The notes beneath the pieces are model-generated. The model made no database searches. It worked only from the letters and a program-made list of their open reading frames with translations, and was not told the DNA's origin. 64,000 bases of DNA from Candidatus Oscillochloris fontis (GTDB lineage: Bacteria; Chloroflexota; Chloroflexia; Chloroflexales; Chloroflexaceae). The stretch lies in NCBI RefSeq assembly GCF_004138135.1, contig NZ_RYFD01000001.1:124001-188000 (forward strand). Direction: 5' to 3'. A program made the translations under genes and the position numbers. Shown in pieces: positions 55,189-63,619 of this stretch; position 1 is the stretch's first letter; the number at the start of each line of letters is the position of its first letter.

Positions 55189-55914
55189 TTACAGACCAAC
55201 GATCCCGGTCATGACCGCAATCGGGAAGAACATATTGGGCAGAATGATGATCGCCGTCACCACAATCGCCACCCCACGCCACATGCCAGTATACTTCTCG
55301 TTATTCAGCCCCAGGGTCTGGAAGGCGCTCCAGATGCCATGGAAGAGGTGGAAGCCCAAAAAGCCCATGGCCAGAATGTAGAAGAACGAGACCGGCCAGA
55401 CCTGGAAGCCCAATACCACATTGCTGTAGGCATTAAACTCGCCATGCTTCTCGGCAATATACTCGCGCCCCGGCCCATACCCAACCATCCCAAAGGTGAA
55501 GTGCAACAGGTGGTAGACGATGAAGAGGAAGATTACGATCCCACCATAGCGCATCGTATAGGCCGCATAACCGGTGCGGCGCTGCTTCTGGGCGTAGCGC
55601 TTCATCGAACCAACACCGTTGGCATAGGCGCTCTTCTGGCTCTGCCCGGTCAGGGCCATGGCCGACCAGATGTGGCCCACAACGGAACCGAGTAGCACGA
55701 CTCGCATTACCCACAGTAGATGCTCATGCCCCAACACGGGGTGCCCCAGTTCACGCAGCCCGGCAGCGTAGGCGTTGAAGGCTTCTGCACCGTAGAACAT
55801 CTTGGTGTTGCCATACATGTGGATCACCAAGAAACTCACCAGGACGATCCCGGTGACGGCCATGATGACCTTTTTCCCAATTGACGAACGATAGAGCGTC
55901 AGCACCCCTGTCAT
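55189..55914 (-). CDS. sdhC: Succinate dehydrogenase cytochrome b subunit
   Basis: The 241-residue membrane subunit has five hydrophobic helices and conserved His residues (VIHMYGNTKMF, GHEHLLWVMR, VYHLLHFTFG, FHLFHGIWSAF) for two haem b groups, as in Bacillus/Bacteroides-type complex II with one anchor protein. The ATG at 55914 starts MTGVLTLYRSSIGKK, the family start. The frame is open further to 55989. It is the first gene of the operon. Confidence 0.95.
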   Translation of the reverse strand: MTGVLTLYRSSIGKKVIMAVTGIVLVSFLVIHMYGNTKMFYGAEAFNAYAAGLRELGHPVLGHEHLLWVMRVVLLGSVVGHIWSAMALTGQSQKSAYANGVGSMKRYAQKQRRTGYAAYTMRYGGIVIFLFIVYHLLHFTFGMVGYGPGREYIAEKHGEFNAYSNVVLGFQVWPVSFFYILAMGFLGFHLFHGIWSAFQTLGLNNEKYTGMWRGVAIVVTAIIILPNMFFPIAVMTGIVGL

Positions 55915-56058
55915 CTTTTTCGTTTCCTTCCATAACGCATACGCAAGCGCGGTGCCACCTTGAGGGGAGATCAAGGCAACACCACGCACAGACGCTGCTG
56001 TAGGTGGTTCCCAAGCCCAAAATCGCGCACATGTCCCCAGAAATAATAGCGTCGGGGA

Positions 56059-56087
56059 ATTATAGCTTAAAGCAAGGGGCTTGTCGA
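56059..56087 (-). promoter_or_regulatory. Promoter of the sdhCAB operon
   Basis: On the minus strand TCGACA (56082-56087) and TATAAT (56059-56064) are separated by 17 bases. Transcription would start near 56052, giving a leader of about 138 bases before sdhC. Confidence 0.65.
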
Positions 56088-56133
56088 ACCCTATGATTGT
56101 TAGAACGATCAGATCTCTATTGTCGCCAAAGAT

Positions 56134-56184
56134 CTATTTGGTTGTTTTGTGGCCACGAAGCGGCCACAAAACAACCAAACACTA
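56134..56184. terminator. Long hairpin after the AAA ATPase gene
   Basis: TTGGTTGTTTTGTGGCC and GGCCACAAAACAACCAA form a 17-bp perfect stem with a 7-base loop, 3-4 bases after the ATPase stop. It resembles the central stem of family A but without the rest of the element. It probably ends or protects the ATPase transcript. Confidence 0.6.
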
Positions 56185-57801
56185 CTACATATCCAACCGC
56201 ACCTTGGCCCCGAAGTTCTTCTTGTCCTTGCTGGGGAAGTAGGTCAGACACGCCGCATCCAGCAGATCCGCATTCATCGTCGGCGTCTCCATGTTGTATT
56301 TGGCAATCGAGATCATCTGATCGAGGATGTCACGCGGCTGGCACATGCGGAAGGGACGCTCATCGGGCTTGTACCACTTGTTGATCAGGTAGTCTACCCC
56401 GCGCTCTTCATAGGGAACTTTGCGCACCTTACACATGATCTTCCAGATCTCACGGTACTGGCGCTCGGTCGGGTCAATGATCTCGAACTTGAACTTGATA
56501 CGCCGTAGCAGTGCGTCATCGCCCAAATCCTTGGGATCAAGGTTTGTACTGAACATAATGAGCTGATCAAAGGGGATCTGCATCTTCTGACCCGTCACCG
56601 TGTTCAGGTAGTCGTAGCGCTTCTCCAGCGGCACGATCCAGCGGTTGAGCAGGTCGAAGACGCGCACCTGTTGGCGTCCAAAGTCATCAATCAGGAAGAT
56701 GCCACAGTTGGCCTTCATCTGGAAGGGTGCCTCATAGATCTTCGAGGTCTCATTGAAGATCAGATTGAGTTGCTCCAGCGTCAACTCACCACCCACCACC
56801 ACCACCGGGCGGCTCACCCGTGCCCAGCGCCGATCATAATCGGCATCTTCCGCCCAGGCATTGCGCGGCGGCTCATGCACAATCGCATCGTACATCTTGA
56901 TCACCGCGCCATCCGCGTAGACCGTGTAGGGGATGAAGATGTCATCGCCCATCAGGTGGGTGATGCGTTCAGCAATCGTCGTCTTGCCATTCCCAGGGTA
57001 GCCGAAGAGCATCATCGAGGAGCCGGAGTTGACCGCCGGGCCGACCATGTTCAGGATCGATTCGTCAATCACCAGCCCCTCAAAGGCGTCGCGGATGTTC
57101 TTGCGCGTCACCTTCACATTCTTTACCGTCTGGGTCTTCACCGACTCGACCCAGCGGTCGAGCGTCACCGGGCATGGCCCGGCATACTGGGTCTTGCCCA
57201 GCGCTGCTTGGGCCGCCTCCATGCCGCGTGGGGTCAGTACATACTCATAGTTGATGTCGCCAAACCCGCGCTGACCAATAATATCAATCTGCTCAATATT
57301 GCGCAGGTCAATAATCACCTGCTCGATAATCGCATAGAAGAGGCACATCTCTTCGGCGATTTGGCTCCCCGTTAAGCGCCCCTTGTTGTAGAGAATACGC
57401 AGGAAGTGTTCGGTGAGGAAGGTGCGGTTCATCCCCGTATCTTCGATGGTTTGCGGTTGCGGGGGCGTGAAGCTGTTCCGCAGTTGCGGGCGTGCTTCGT
57501 CTTCGGTGGGTGGAGGGTCGCCTATTGCTTGGAGCGCAGCAATATTCTCACCCCGGCTACGCGCCTCCTGAATCAGCTTCTCAACGTCCTGCACATGCAT
57601 TGTCAGGTGCAAGAGCGCATCGGTGTCGCTGCGCGCCTGCGCCTCCTTCAAACAAGCATAGACCGCCCGCGCTACGGTATACTTGACTCCATCAATGTAG
57701 AGATGGTGCAGATATTCGGTACCCCGTACATAGCAGTCGCGTGGATGAAGATCACGAGCGAGCATCTCTTCGTATGACTTCTGATCGAGCAGAACGCGCA
57801 T
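56185..57801 (-). CDS. AAA ATPase with N-terminal helical extension
   Basis: The 538-residue protein has an N-terminal helical part (1-130), a winged-helix-like middle part (about 130-210), and a P-loop ATPase (Walker A LFGYPGNGKTT near 268, Walker B IFLIDDFGR, then STNLDPKDLGDDALLRRIKFKF as sensor region). I recognise it only as a MoxR/AAA-like ATPase. There is no adjacent partner gene on the same strand. Two family A-like hairpins flank it. Confidence 0.8.
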   Translation of the reverse strand: MRVLLDQKSYEEMLARDLHPRDCYVRGTEYLHHLYIDGVKYTVARAVYACLKEAQARSDTDALLHLTMHVQDVEKLIQEARSRGENIAALQAIGDPPPTEDEARPQLRNSFTPPQPQTIEDTGMNRTFLTEHFLRILYNKGRLTGSQIAEEMCLFYAIIEQVIIDLRNIEQIDIIGQRGFGDINYEYVLTPRGMEAAQAALGKTQYAGPCPVTLDRWVESVKTQTVKNVKVTRKNIRDAFEGLVIDESILNMVGPAVNSGSSMMLFGYPGNGKTTIAERITHLMGDDIFIPYTVYADGAVIKMYDAIVHEPPRNAWAEDADYDRRWARVSRPVVVVGGELTLEQLNLIFNETSKIYEAPFQMKANCGIFLIDDFGRQQVRVFDLLNRWIVPLEKRYDYLNTVTGQKMQIPFDQLIMFSTNLDPKDLGDDALLRRIKFKFEIIDPTERQYREIWKIMCKVRKVPYEERGVDYLINKWYKPDERPFRMCQPRDILDQMISIAKYNMETPTMNADLLDAACLTYFPSKDKKNFGAKVRLDM

Positions 57802-57892
57802 ACTCTTCCCCTTGGTCTTGGTTGGTTTGCACTATCTAGGTTAATCATCGTACAGTATAGCTGTAGGGTGCAACCGTAATTTGCCGTATGAG

Positions 57893-58044
57893 CAGGGCAT
57901 GTGCAAAGTCACCTCCGGTGGAGGTGCGGGGGCGGCGCAGCCGCCCCCGCAGAAATTTTTTGTGGTGTTTTGGCGGCGCAGCCGCCAAAACACCACAAAA
58001 AATGGGGCTTGGGGCGCAGCCCCAAGGACTTTGCACATGCCCTG
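57893..58044. mobile_element. Repeat family A, copy 6 (full-length, 152 bp)
   Basis: The perfect 18-bp terminal inverted repeats are CAGGGCATGTGCAAAGTC (57893-57910) and its complement (58027-58044). The three hairpins are in the reverse order of copy 3, so this copy is inverted relative to it. The central stem is flanked by T and A runs. Confidence 0.9.
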
Positions 58045-58061
58045 GCCGTATGAGCTTCTAC

Positions 58062-58094
58062 AGCTTCCCGGAAGCTGTAAGCTTCCGGGAAGCT
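58062..58094. repeat. Repeat family G hairpin
   Basis: AGCTTCCCGGAAGCT (58062-58076) and AGCTTCCGGGAAGCT (58080-58094) are perfect inverted arms with a 3-base loop. It lies 22 bases before the GT87-like gene. Confidence 0.85.
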
Positions 58095-58116
58095 AGGGGT
58101 ACAGAGGACATCCACT

Positions 58117-59067
58117 GTGGAACAGATCTTCGCTGACTGGCGTTCATTGATGGTCGGTATCCAACTCTGGCTAGAGGGGGCCAACCCGTATGCCAGTTAC
58201 CCCCACCCGGTCTTTCCGGGCCGTATGGTGAATGCGGGGTGGTACGCCTACCCACCACCAACCCTGTTTCTCTTTACACCCCTGGCGCTGCTCCCCTGGC
58301 CGCTGAGTAGCGCCATATTGCTTTTGGCCTCGATCATCCCCTTTGAACGTTGGACTCGCCAGACGAGCTTACGTACCGGGTTGCCCTGGCTCTTGCTCTG
58401 GCTGCCCTTGGCCCAGGGGCTTTGGATCGGTCAGACGACGCTGCTCGCACTCGTGGCGCTACTCTGGGGCGAACGTGCTGCCCACGAACGCCAGGATGTG
58501 CGTGCGGCGTTCTTACTCGCGCTGGCGCTGCTTAAACCGCAGATTGGGATCGTGCCCATCGCCTGGCTGCTGCTCGAAGCGCTCTGGCAGCGCCGCTGGC
58601 GTCTGCCCCTCGCCTTCACGCTGATCAACCTCGTGTTGTGGGGTGGGACGGCGCTGCTGGCTGGGCCGCAGATCTACGTGCAGTGGCTCGGTGGCCTCAT
58701 GAACTACGACCAGTTCTTACCCAATCGCCCGCTGCTCTTTCCGCCCTTCGGCATGATCCTGGGCGCACTCGCGGTCTTCTTCTGGTACCGCCATGGGCGT
58801 GGCGATATGTTTGGCCTCGCGCTACTCTTCAACACCCTGATCTACCCACTCTCGGTTGTCTATAGCGCCAGTGCGCTCGCCATGGTCGTCATCCGCTGGA
58901 ATCCGCGCTGGCCCTGGTACCCACTCATCCTCAGTTGGCTCATCCCGATGCTCGTCCCACTCGCCCAGCGCACCCCCGACAGCATCGCCGGGATGACCCA
59001 AGCGATTATTGCGACTGCGCTGCTCACCGCGCTACTGCCCCAACTGCCAGGACAGCAGCGCAAGTAG
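58117..59067 (+). CDS. DUF2029/GT87-like membrane glycosyltransferase, perhaps N-truncated
   Basis: The 316-residue protein has about eight hydrophobic helices and the family sequence DWRSLMVGIQLWLEGANPYAS ... YAYPPPTLFLFTPLALLPW near the N-terminus. GT87 proteins are usually about 400 residues and have one membrane helix before this motif. Here the first helix is missing and a repeat lies directly upstream, so the gene may be shortened. It starts with GTG and lacks a strong ribosome-binding site. The TAG stop belongs to a family E repeat. Confidence 0.75.
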   Translation: MEQIFADWRSLMVGIQLWLEGANPYASYPHPVFPGRMVNAGWYAYPPPTLFLFTPLALLPWPLSSAILLLASIIPFERWTRQTSLRTGLPWLLLWLPLAQGLWIGQTTLLALVALLWGERAAHERQDVRAAFLLALALLKPQIGIVPIAWLLLEALWQRRWRLPLAFTLINLVLWGGTALLAGPQIYVQWLGGLMNYDQFLPNRPLLFPPFGMILGALAVFFWYRHGRGDMFGLALLFNTLIYPLSVVYSASALAMVVIRWNPRWPWYPLILSWLIPMLVPLAQRTPDSIAGMTQAIIATALLTALLPQLPGQQRK

Positions 59068-59137
59068 GGGCGAAGCATCGCCCGTCAGTGTAGTGCAGGT
59101 TTCCCTGGTTTCATGAAGGGCGACGCTTCGCCCCTAC
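59064..59137. repeat. Repeat family E, 74-bp unit at the end of the GT87-like gene
   Basis: GTAGGGGCGAAGCATCGCCC and GGGCGACGCTTCGCCCCTAC are the arms. TAG at 59065-59067 is the stop codon of the GT87-like gene. Confidence 0.9.
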
Positions 59138-59160
59138 GGGATGCCGATCCCGTCCGCCCG

Positions 59161-59169
59161 TGCTACAAT
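59161..59169 (+). promoter_or_regulatory. Extended -10 promoter of the tsaE operon
   Basis: TGCTACAAT is an extended -10 box. The -35 is poor. AGGAGGAG lies about 11 bases before the tsaE ATG. Confidence 0.5.
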
Positions 59170-59195
59170 AGGCCACAGGAGGAGATCTGTATCCT

Positions 59196-59717
59196 ATGAG
59201 CGAGCGCAAGTTGCCCGCGACCCAAGCGGCCCACGAACTCGATTTTATTAGCCATAGCCCCGCCCAAACGGAGCGTATTGGCCAGCGCCTCGGTGAGCAG
59301 TTTCAGCCCGGCGATCTGATCCTGCTGATCGGCGATTTTGGCGTCGGCAAGACCCATCTGGTCAAGGGGGTGGCGCGTGGTCTCGAATCGCCGGATCTGG
59401 TCACCAGCCCCAGCTTTGTGCTCATCAACGAGTACCACGCCGGATCGGCTCGCCGCACCATGCCGATCTACCACGCCGATCTCTATCGGATCGCCGAGGC
59501 GGGGGAACTCACCACGATTGGCCTTGATGAACTCTGGGCTGGTGATGGCGTCTGTTTGATCGAGTGGCCGGAACGCGCCGGGGCGCTCCTCCCCGCCGAA
59601 CATCTGGCCATCCATATGCAGCACCTCAGCGAGACCAAACGCCGCCTGCGCTTGGCCCCCCACGGCCCGCGCTATGTGGCGCTGCTTGACCGCTTTAAGG
59701 ATATGACCTTTGGGTAA
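59196..59717 (+). CDS. tsaE: tRNA threonylcarbamoyladenosine synthesis ATPase TsaE
   Basis: The 173-residue ATPase of the t6A machinery has the P-loop LLIGDFGVGKTHLVKG, the SPSFVLINEY switch and the YHADLYRI, IEWPER motifs. It works with TsaB and TsaD to put threonylcarbamoyl on A37 of tRNAs. tsaB follows 13 bases after its stop; tsaD is not in the window. Confidence 0.95.
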   Translation: MSERKLPATQAAHELDFISHSPAQTERIGQRLGEQFQPGDLILLIGDFGVGKTHLVKGVARGLESPDLVTSPSFVLINEYHAGSARRTMPIYHADLYRIAEAGELTTIGLDELWAGDGVCLIEWPERAGALLPAEHLAIHMQHLSETKRRLRLAPHGPRYVALLDRFKDMTFG

Positions 59718-59730
59718 AGGCACGCATTCT

Positions 59731-60417
59731 ATGATCCTTGTTGCGATTGATACCGCTACGACCATTACCGGGCTGGCCCTCTGCCAGCACGGCGATCTGC
59801 TGGCTGAAGCGGCGTGGCACTCTGGGCGTAACCATACTGCCCAACTTCTGCCCCAACTCGATCTTCTGCTACGTCATGTTGGGGCCACCCCAGCCGATCT
59901 GGGCGCGGTGGCGGTTGCGCTTGGCCCCGGCAGTTGGAGTGGCCTGCGGGTCGGCCTGAGTGTTGCCAAGGGGCTGGCGTTGGCCGCCGATCTACCGTTG
60001 ATCGGCATCAGTAGCCTCGAAGCCCTCGCCTACCAACAACAGCGCCGGGGGCTGCCCATCTACCCGCTCATTCGCCTGGGCCGCGAGCGCTTTGCCAGCG
60101 CAACCTTCCGCTTCACCGATTGGATCGAGCGCCAGACGCCAGATCGCAACATCACCCTGGCCGAACTCTGCGCCGAGATTGATGAACGAGCCCTCTTCTG
60201 CGGCGACCTTGACGATCAGGTCTGTACCCAGATCCAAACCCATCTGGGTGAAGAACGCGCCCTCTTTCCCACCCCCGCCGCAACCCTGCGCCGCCCCGGC
60301 TTTCTCGCCGAATTGGCCTGGCAGCGCTACCAGAACCAGACGTATGATGACCTCGTTGCCCTTGAGCCGGTCTACCTCGGTGAGGCGGTGCAACCCAAGG
60401 TGGCGGTAAAAAGTTAG
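59731..60417 (+). CDS. tsaB: tRNA threonylcarbamoyladenosine synthesis protein TsaB
   Basis: The 228-residue protein starts MILVAIDTATTITGLALC and has the ASKHA-fold motif VALGPGSWSGLRVGLSVAKGLALA, typical of TsaB (YeaZ). It is the scaffold for TsaD and TsaE. The ATG at 59731 is preferred to an upstream TTG at 59710 that overlaps tsaE. Confidence 0.95.
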   Translation: MILVAIDTATTITGLALCQHGDLLAEAAWHSGRNHTAQLLPQLDLLLRHVGATPADLGAVAVALGPGSWSGLRVGLSVAKGLALAADLPLIGISSLEALAYQQQRRGLPIYPLIRLGRERFASATFRFTDWIERQTPDRNITLAELCAEIDERALFCGDLDDQVCTQIQTHLGEERALFPTPAATLRRPGFLAELAWQRYQNQTYDDLVALEPVYLGEAVQPKVAVKS

Positions 60418-60431
60418 GAGGCCAGCATCCT

Positions 60432-61151
60432 ATGTCTGCACTGAGCCGCTTTGAGCAACTGATGGAACAGATGGTTGAGGGGTCGGTGGCGCGCCTCTTC
60501 CGTAGTCCCGTGCAACCGGTCGAGATTGCCCGCCGCCTCGAACGAGCGATGGAGAGTCAGCAGTCAATTAGTGTCAAGCGCATCATTGTGCCCAGTTTCT
60601 ACCGCGCCTACCTCAACCCGCAAGATTTTGTCGCCTTCCAGCCGGTACGCACCCAGCTTGAACAAGAGATGGCGACCTACCTGAGTGATCTGGCGGCGGA
60701 ACGCGGTTTTACGATGCTTGAGCATCCACGGGTAGCGCTGGCCGAAGAGGCCGCTGTGCCGCGCCGCAGTATCCAGGTAGTGGCCGAATTGGCCAATGCC
60801 CAAGCATCCTCAAGCACCCAGGTCATGTCGGCCACCGCCGTCCAAGCGGCCCCGGCACGGCGCGGACACGCGCTGCTCCTCCTCCAGACCAGCGCTGGCC
60901 CGCAGCCAATCCCGCTCGAAACCACCACCGCAACCGTCGGGCGTGGCCTGGGCAATGATATTATTCTCGAAGATACCCGCGTCTCACGCCACCACGCCCA
61001 ACTCCGCTACAAGGCGCGCCGCTTCTGGATCACCGACTTGAATACGACCAACGGCACCTTCGTCAATGGTGCCCGGATTACCGAAACCGCCCTGCGTGAT
61101 GGTGATGTGGTCTCTCTTGGTGGCTTGGAGTTGACATTTCGTGATGCGTGA
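60432..61151 (+). CDS. FhaA-like protein (DUF3662 + FHA)
   Basis: The 239-residue protein has an N-terminal DUF3662 domain (MSALSRFEQLMEQMVEGSVARLF, VEIARRLERAM) and a C-terminal FHA domain (TVGRGLGNDIILEDTRVSRHHAQL, DLNTTNGTFVNG). FHA domains bind phosphothreonine. In Actinobacteria FhaA works with Ser/Thr kinases in cell-wall control. No kinase is encoded here. AGGAGG lies 7-10 bases before the ATG. Confidence 0.92.
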   Translation: MSALSRFEQLMEQMVEGSVARLFRSPVQPVEIARRLERAMESQQSISVKRIIVPSFYRAYLNPQDFVAFQPVRTQLEQEMATYLSDLAAERGFTMLEHPRVALAEEAAVPRRSIQVVAELANAQASSSTQVMSATAVQAAPARRGHALLLLQTSAGPQPIPLETTTATVGRGLGNDIILEDTRVSRHHAQLRYKARRFWITDLNTTNGTFVNGARITETALRDGDVVSLGGLELTFRDA

Positions 61152-61195
61152 GGTTGGCAGATCTCCAACACCACTCACTACCAATCAAGAATCAT

Positions 61196-61651
61196 ATGTT
61201 TGATATCGCCAACCTCTCTATCGGAGTCATACTGCTCCTGCTGCGCGTCAGCGTCGTCTTCCTGCTCTATTTCTTCCTTTGGCAGGTACTCCGCGTGGTT
61301 GCCCGCGACCTGCGGAGCGGAGCGCCGCTTACACCCCAAGTCGCCAACCCCTTCGGCCAGTTGGTGGTGGTCAGTTCCGGCCAAACCGGTATCCCCGTGG
61401 GCAAGATCTTCGCCCTCGCCCCAGTCACGATCATCGGGCGCAGTACCGAAGCCGAGGTGGCCCTTAACGACACCTTCCTCTCCGCCGAACATGCCCGCCT
61501 TAGTCTCCAAGAGAGCGGCTGGATGCTCGAAGATCTCCACAGTACCAACGGTACCTACCTCAACGGCTTTGAGGTGCGCGAACTCACCGAAGTCCAAGAT
61601 GCTGATGTGATCCGGGTTGGGCGGGTTGAGATCAAATTGATGTTGGCCTAA
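61196..61651 (+). CDS. FhaB-like membrane-anchored FHA protein
   Basis: The protein of about 151 residues has one N-terminal membrane helix (SIGVILLLLRVSVVFLLYFFLW) and a C-terminal FHA domain (TIIGRSTEAEVALNDTFLSAEHARL, DLHSTNGTYLNG). It matches the FhaB/FipA-like partner of FhaA. The ATG at 61196 is preferred. A GTG at 61148 overlapping the fhaA stop is a possible coupled start. The pair probably forms a phosphopeptide-binding module at the membrane. Confidence 0.9.
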   Translation: MFDIANLSIGVILLLLRVSVVFLLYFFLWQVLRVVARDLRSGAPLTPQVANPFGQLVVVSSGQTGIPVGKIFALAPVTIIGRSTEAEVALNDTFLSAEHARLSLQESGWMLEDLHSTNGTYLNGFEVRELTEVQDADVIRVGRVEIKLMLA

Positions 61652-61767
61652 TTCCTAATTTTTTGGTTAACAAATAACCATTAAAGTGGTACAAAATCTC
61701 ATTGTGATGCACCGCACGCACTACCTCTGCACAGCATTACAGTGCGAAACCTGGAAAAAGCCTCGTT

Positions 61768-61796
61768 TTGCGTCACATCCCGGCCTGTGCTATACT
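61768..61796 (+). promoter_or_regulatory. Promoter of the nuo operon
   Basis: TTGCGT (61768-61773) and TATACT (61791-61796) are 17 bases apart, with TGc before the -10. Transcription would begin near 61803. GGAGG (61830-61834) lies 9 bases before the nuoA ATG. Confidence 0.75.
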
Positions 61797-61843
61797 ACTT
61801 CATACTCAAACAGGTATCGTATAGACCACGGAGGTTCGCCGCG

Positions 61844-62200
61844 ATGCTCGCGAACTATGCCTTTATTGGGGTATTCTTTGTTGCTGCTCTGAGCTTTCCG
61901 GTCATCCCTCTACTGCTTGCCTTCTTGTTGCGGCCCAAACGACCGGCTCCGCTCAAGCTTTCCACCTACGAGTGTGGTCTGGAAGCGATTGGCGACATCC
62001 GGGTGCAGTTCAAGGTGCAGTACTACCTCTACGCCCTGGCCTTCGTGATCTTCGATGTTGAGGTGGTCTTCCTCTATCCTTGGGCCGTGGCATTCCACAA
62101 GGTTGGGCTGTATGGCTTCACCGCTGCGGCGGTCTTCCTGGCCATGCTCTTTGCGGGCTTGATTTATGAGTGGCGTAAGGGTGCATTGGAGTGGGTCTAG
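61844..62200 (+). CDS. nuoA: NADH-quinone oxidoreductase subunit A
   Basis: The 118-residue membrane subunit has three helices and the conserved loop [32 protein letters not shown] with the Cys and acidic residues near the quinone channel. The ATG at 61844 is chosen because GGAGG is 9 bases upstream and the promoter ends before it. The frame is open to 61742, but that lies across the promoter. It is the first gene of a nuo operon that continues past the window. Confidence 0.96.
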   Translation: MLANYAFIGVFFVAALSFPVIPLLLAFLLRPKRPAPLKLSTYECGLEAIGDIRVQFKVQYYLYALAFVIFDVEVVFLYPWAVAFHKVGLYGFTAAAVFLAMLFAGLIYEWRKGALEWV

Positions 62201-62245
62201 CCCTGCGCAAATGTGGCGATTCAGAACCTGCGATCTGCGAGCACT

Positions 62246-63046
62246 ATGACTGACACGAACAAAATCCAGCTAGATCTTGAGAAGCAGGGCGTCTTCATGT
62301 CGACGGTCAACCGCTTCTACAATTGGGGGCGGCGCTCGTCGGTCTGGCCGATGTCGTTCGGTTTGGCCTGCTGTGCCATCGAGATGATGGCCTTCGGCCT
62401 CAGCCGCTATGATGTGGCGCGCTTTGGGGCCGAACTCTTCCGCGCTTCACCCCGTCAGGCCGACCTCATGATTGTCGCCGGGACTGTCACCAAGAAGATG
62501 TTGCCCCAGGTGGTGCGCCTCTATAACCAGATGGCTGAGCCGCGCTATGTGCTCTCCATGGGTGCCTGCGCAACGTCGGGTGGCCCCTTCCGCGATGGCT
62601 ATAATGTGGTGCGCGGGGTTGACCTCTTCATTCCCGTGGATGTCTATATCCCCGGTTGCCCGCCCCGCCCAGAGGCACTCCTCCACGCCCTGATCACGCT
62701 CCAAGAGCAGATTGATAACCAGAAGCTTGGCAAGGTGCGCTGGTATGGTGGTGGGGATCGCCCGCAGATGCAGGATTTCCCTATTCCTGAGTTTGGTGCT
62801 AAGGGTTTGGAGATTGATGGTAAACTGGTTGACCCGGTGGGCGGTTTGCCTCTCGTCAGCCCCTATACCTCGCCAGATCGCGGAGAGCATAAGACCGGGA
62901 TGCTTGAGCATCCAGAGATTACGCGCCGCTTCCCGATTATGGACCCCACGGTTGAACTCGAAAACGCGCTCAAGGCGCGTGGGGTCGCTCCTGAGATTGT
63001 TGCTAATGACCTGAAGCGCAGTGAGGTGCCTGATGCCACTGCTTAG
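62246..63046 (+). CDS. nuoB: NADH-quinone oxidoreductase subunit B, with C-terminal extension
   Basis: The 266-residue subunit carries cluster N2, the last Fe-S centre before quinone: [23 protein letters not shown] and [14 protein letters not shown] hold the four Cys ligands. The core ends near residue 175. The remaining about 90 residues (from [13 protein letters not shown]) are longer than in the usual bacterial NuoB. The ATG at 62246 gives [11 protein letters not shown]; an upstream ATG at 62213 lacks support. It overlaps nuoC by 14 bases. Confidence 0.95.
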   Translation: MTDTNKIQLDLEKQGVFMSTVNRFYNWGRRSSVWPMSFGLACCAIEMMAFGLSRYDVARFGAELFRASPRQADLMIVAGTVTKKMLPQVVRLYNQMAEPRYVLSMGACATSGGPFRDGYNVVRGVDLFIPVDVYIPGCPPRPEALLHALITLQEQIDNQKLGKVRWYGGGDRPQMQDFPIPEFGAKGLEIDGKLVDPVGGLPLVSPYTSPDRGEHKTGMLEHPEITRRFPIMDPTVELENALKARGVAPEIVANDLKRSEVPDATA

Positions 63047-63548
63047 TGCTGAAGAACTGCGCACCCGCTTGGGCCGCGATCTGCCAGGGGCCGTCCTTGA
63101 GGCCGCGCCGCTCCAGATTGTGCCGCCTGCCCACGGTTCTAAGGGGCCGTTTGTGACCACGGATGTGCTGGTTGAGCCAACCCGCCTCCTCGATGCCGCG
63201 CTCTATCTGCGCGATCAGGTTGGCTATACCTACCTCTCCGATATTGCTGTGGTGGATTACCTCACCGATAATCTGCTGGAGGTGGTCTACCGTTTCTACC
63301 ACCTCGATGGTGGCCCGTCCCTCGCACTTAAAGTACGTCTCCCCCGCGAGAACCCGGAGTTGGCCTCGCTCACGCCCCATTGGCCGGGGGCCAATTTCCA
63401 TGAGCGTGAAGCCTATGACCTCTATGGTGTTGTCTTTACTGGCCATCCCTTCCTGCGGCGCATCTATATGTGGGACGAGTTCGAGGGCTTTCCGATGCGC
63501 AAGGACTTTCCGAAGCAGGGTGATAAGTATATCGGTGCAGAAGAATAG
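63033..63548 (+). CDS. nuoC: NADH-quinone oxidoreductase subunit C
   Basis: The 171-residue subunit has the 30-kDa subunit pattern: [44 protein letters not shown] and GFPMRKDFP. It is not fused to NuoD, unlike in E. coli. It starts inside nuoB (ATG at 63033, preceded by GAGGTG); an in-frame GTG at 63021 is also possible. Confidence 0.95.
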   Translation: MPLLSAEELRTRLGRDLPGAVLEAAPLQIVPPAHGSKGPFVTTDVLVEPTRLLDAALYLRDQVGYTYLSDIAVVDYLTDNLLEVVYRFYHLDGGPSLALKVRLPRENPELASLTPHWPGANFHEREAYDLYGVVFTGHPFLRRIYMWDEFEGFPMRKDFPKQGDKYIGAEE

Positions 63549-63619
63549 CCAGCCCAATATGTCATGCTGGGCGCTTCGCCGCCCGTTGGGCATGTTGAAT
63601 TCTGAATGTTGTATTCATT

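Larger units (their letters stand above)
57802..58116. other. Gene-free region with family A and G repeats
   Basis: No gene is seen. The region must hold the promoter of the ATPase gene, possibly with TATACT at 57854-57859 on the minus strand. It contains the full-length family A element and a family G hairpin. Confidence 0.7.
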
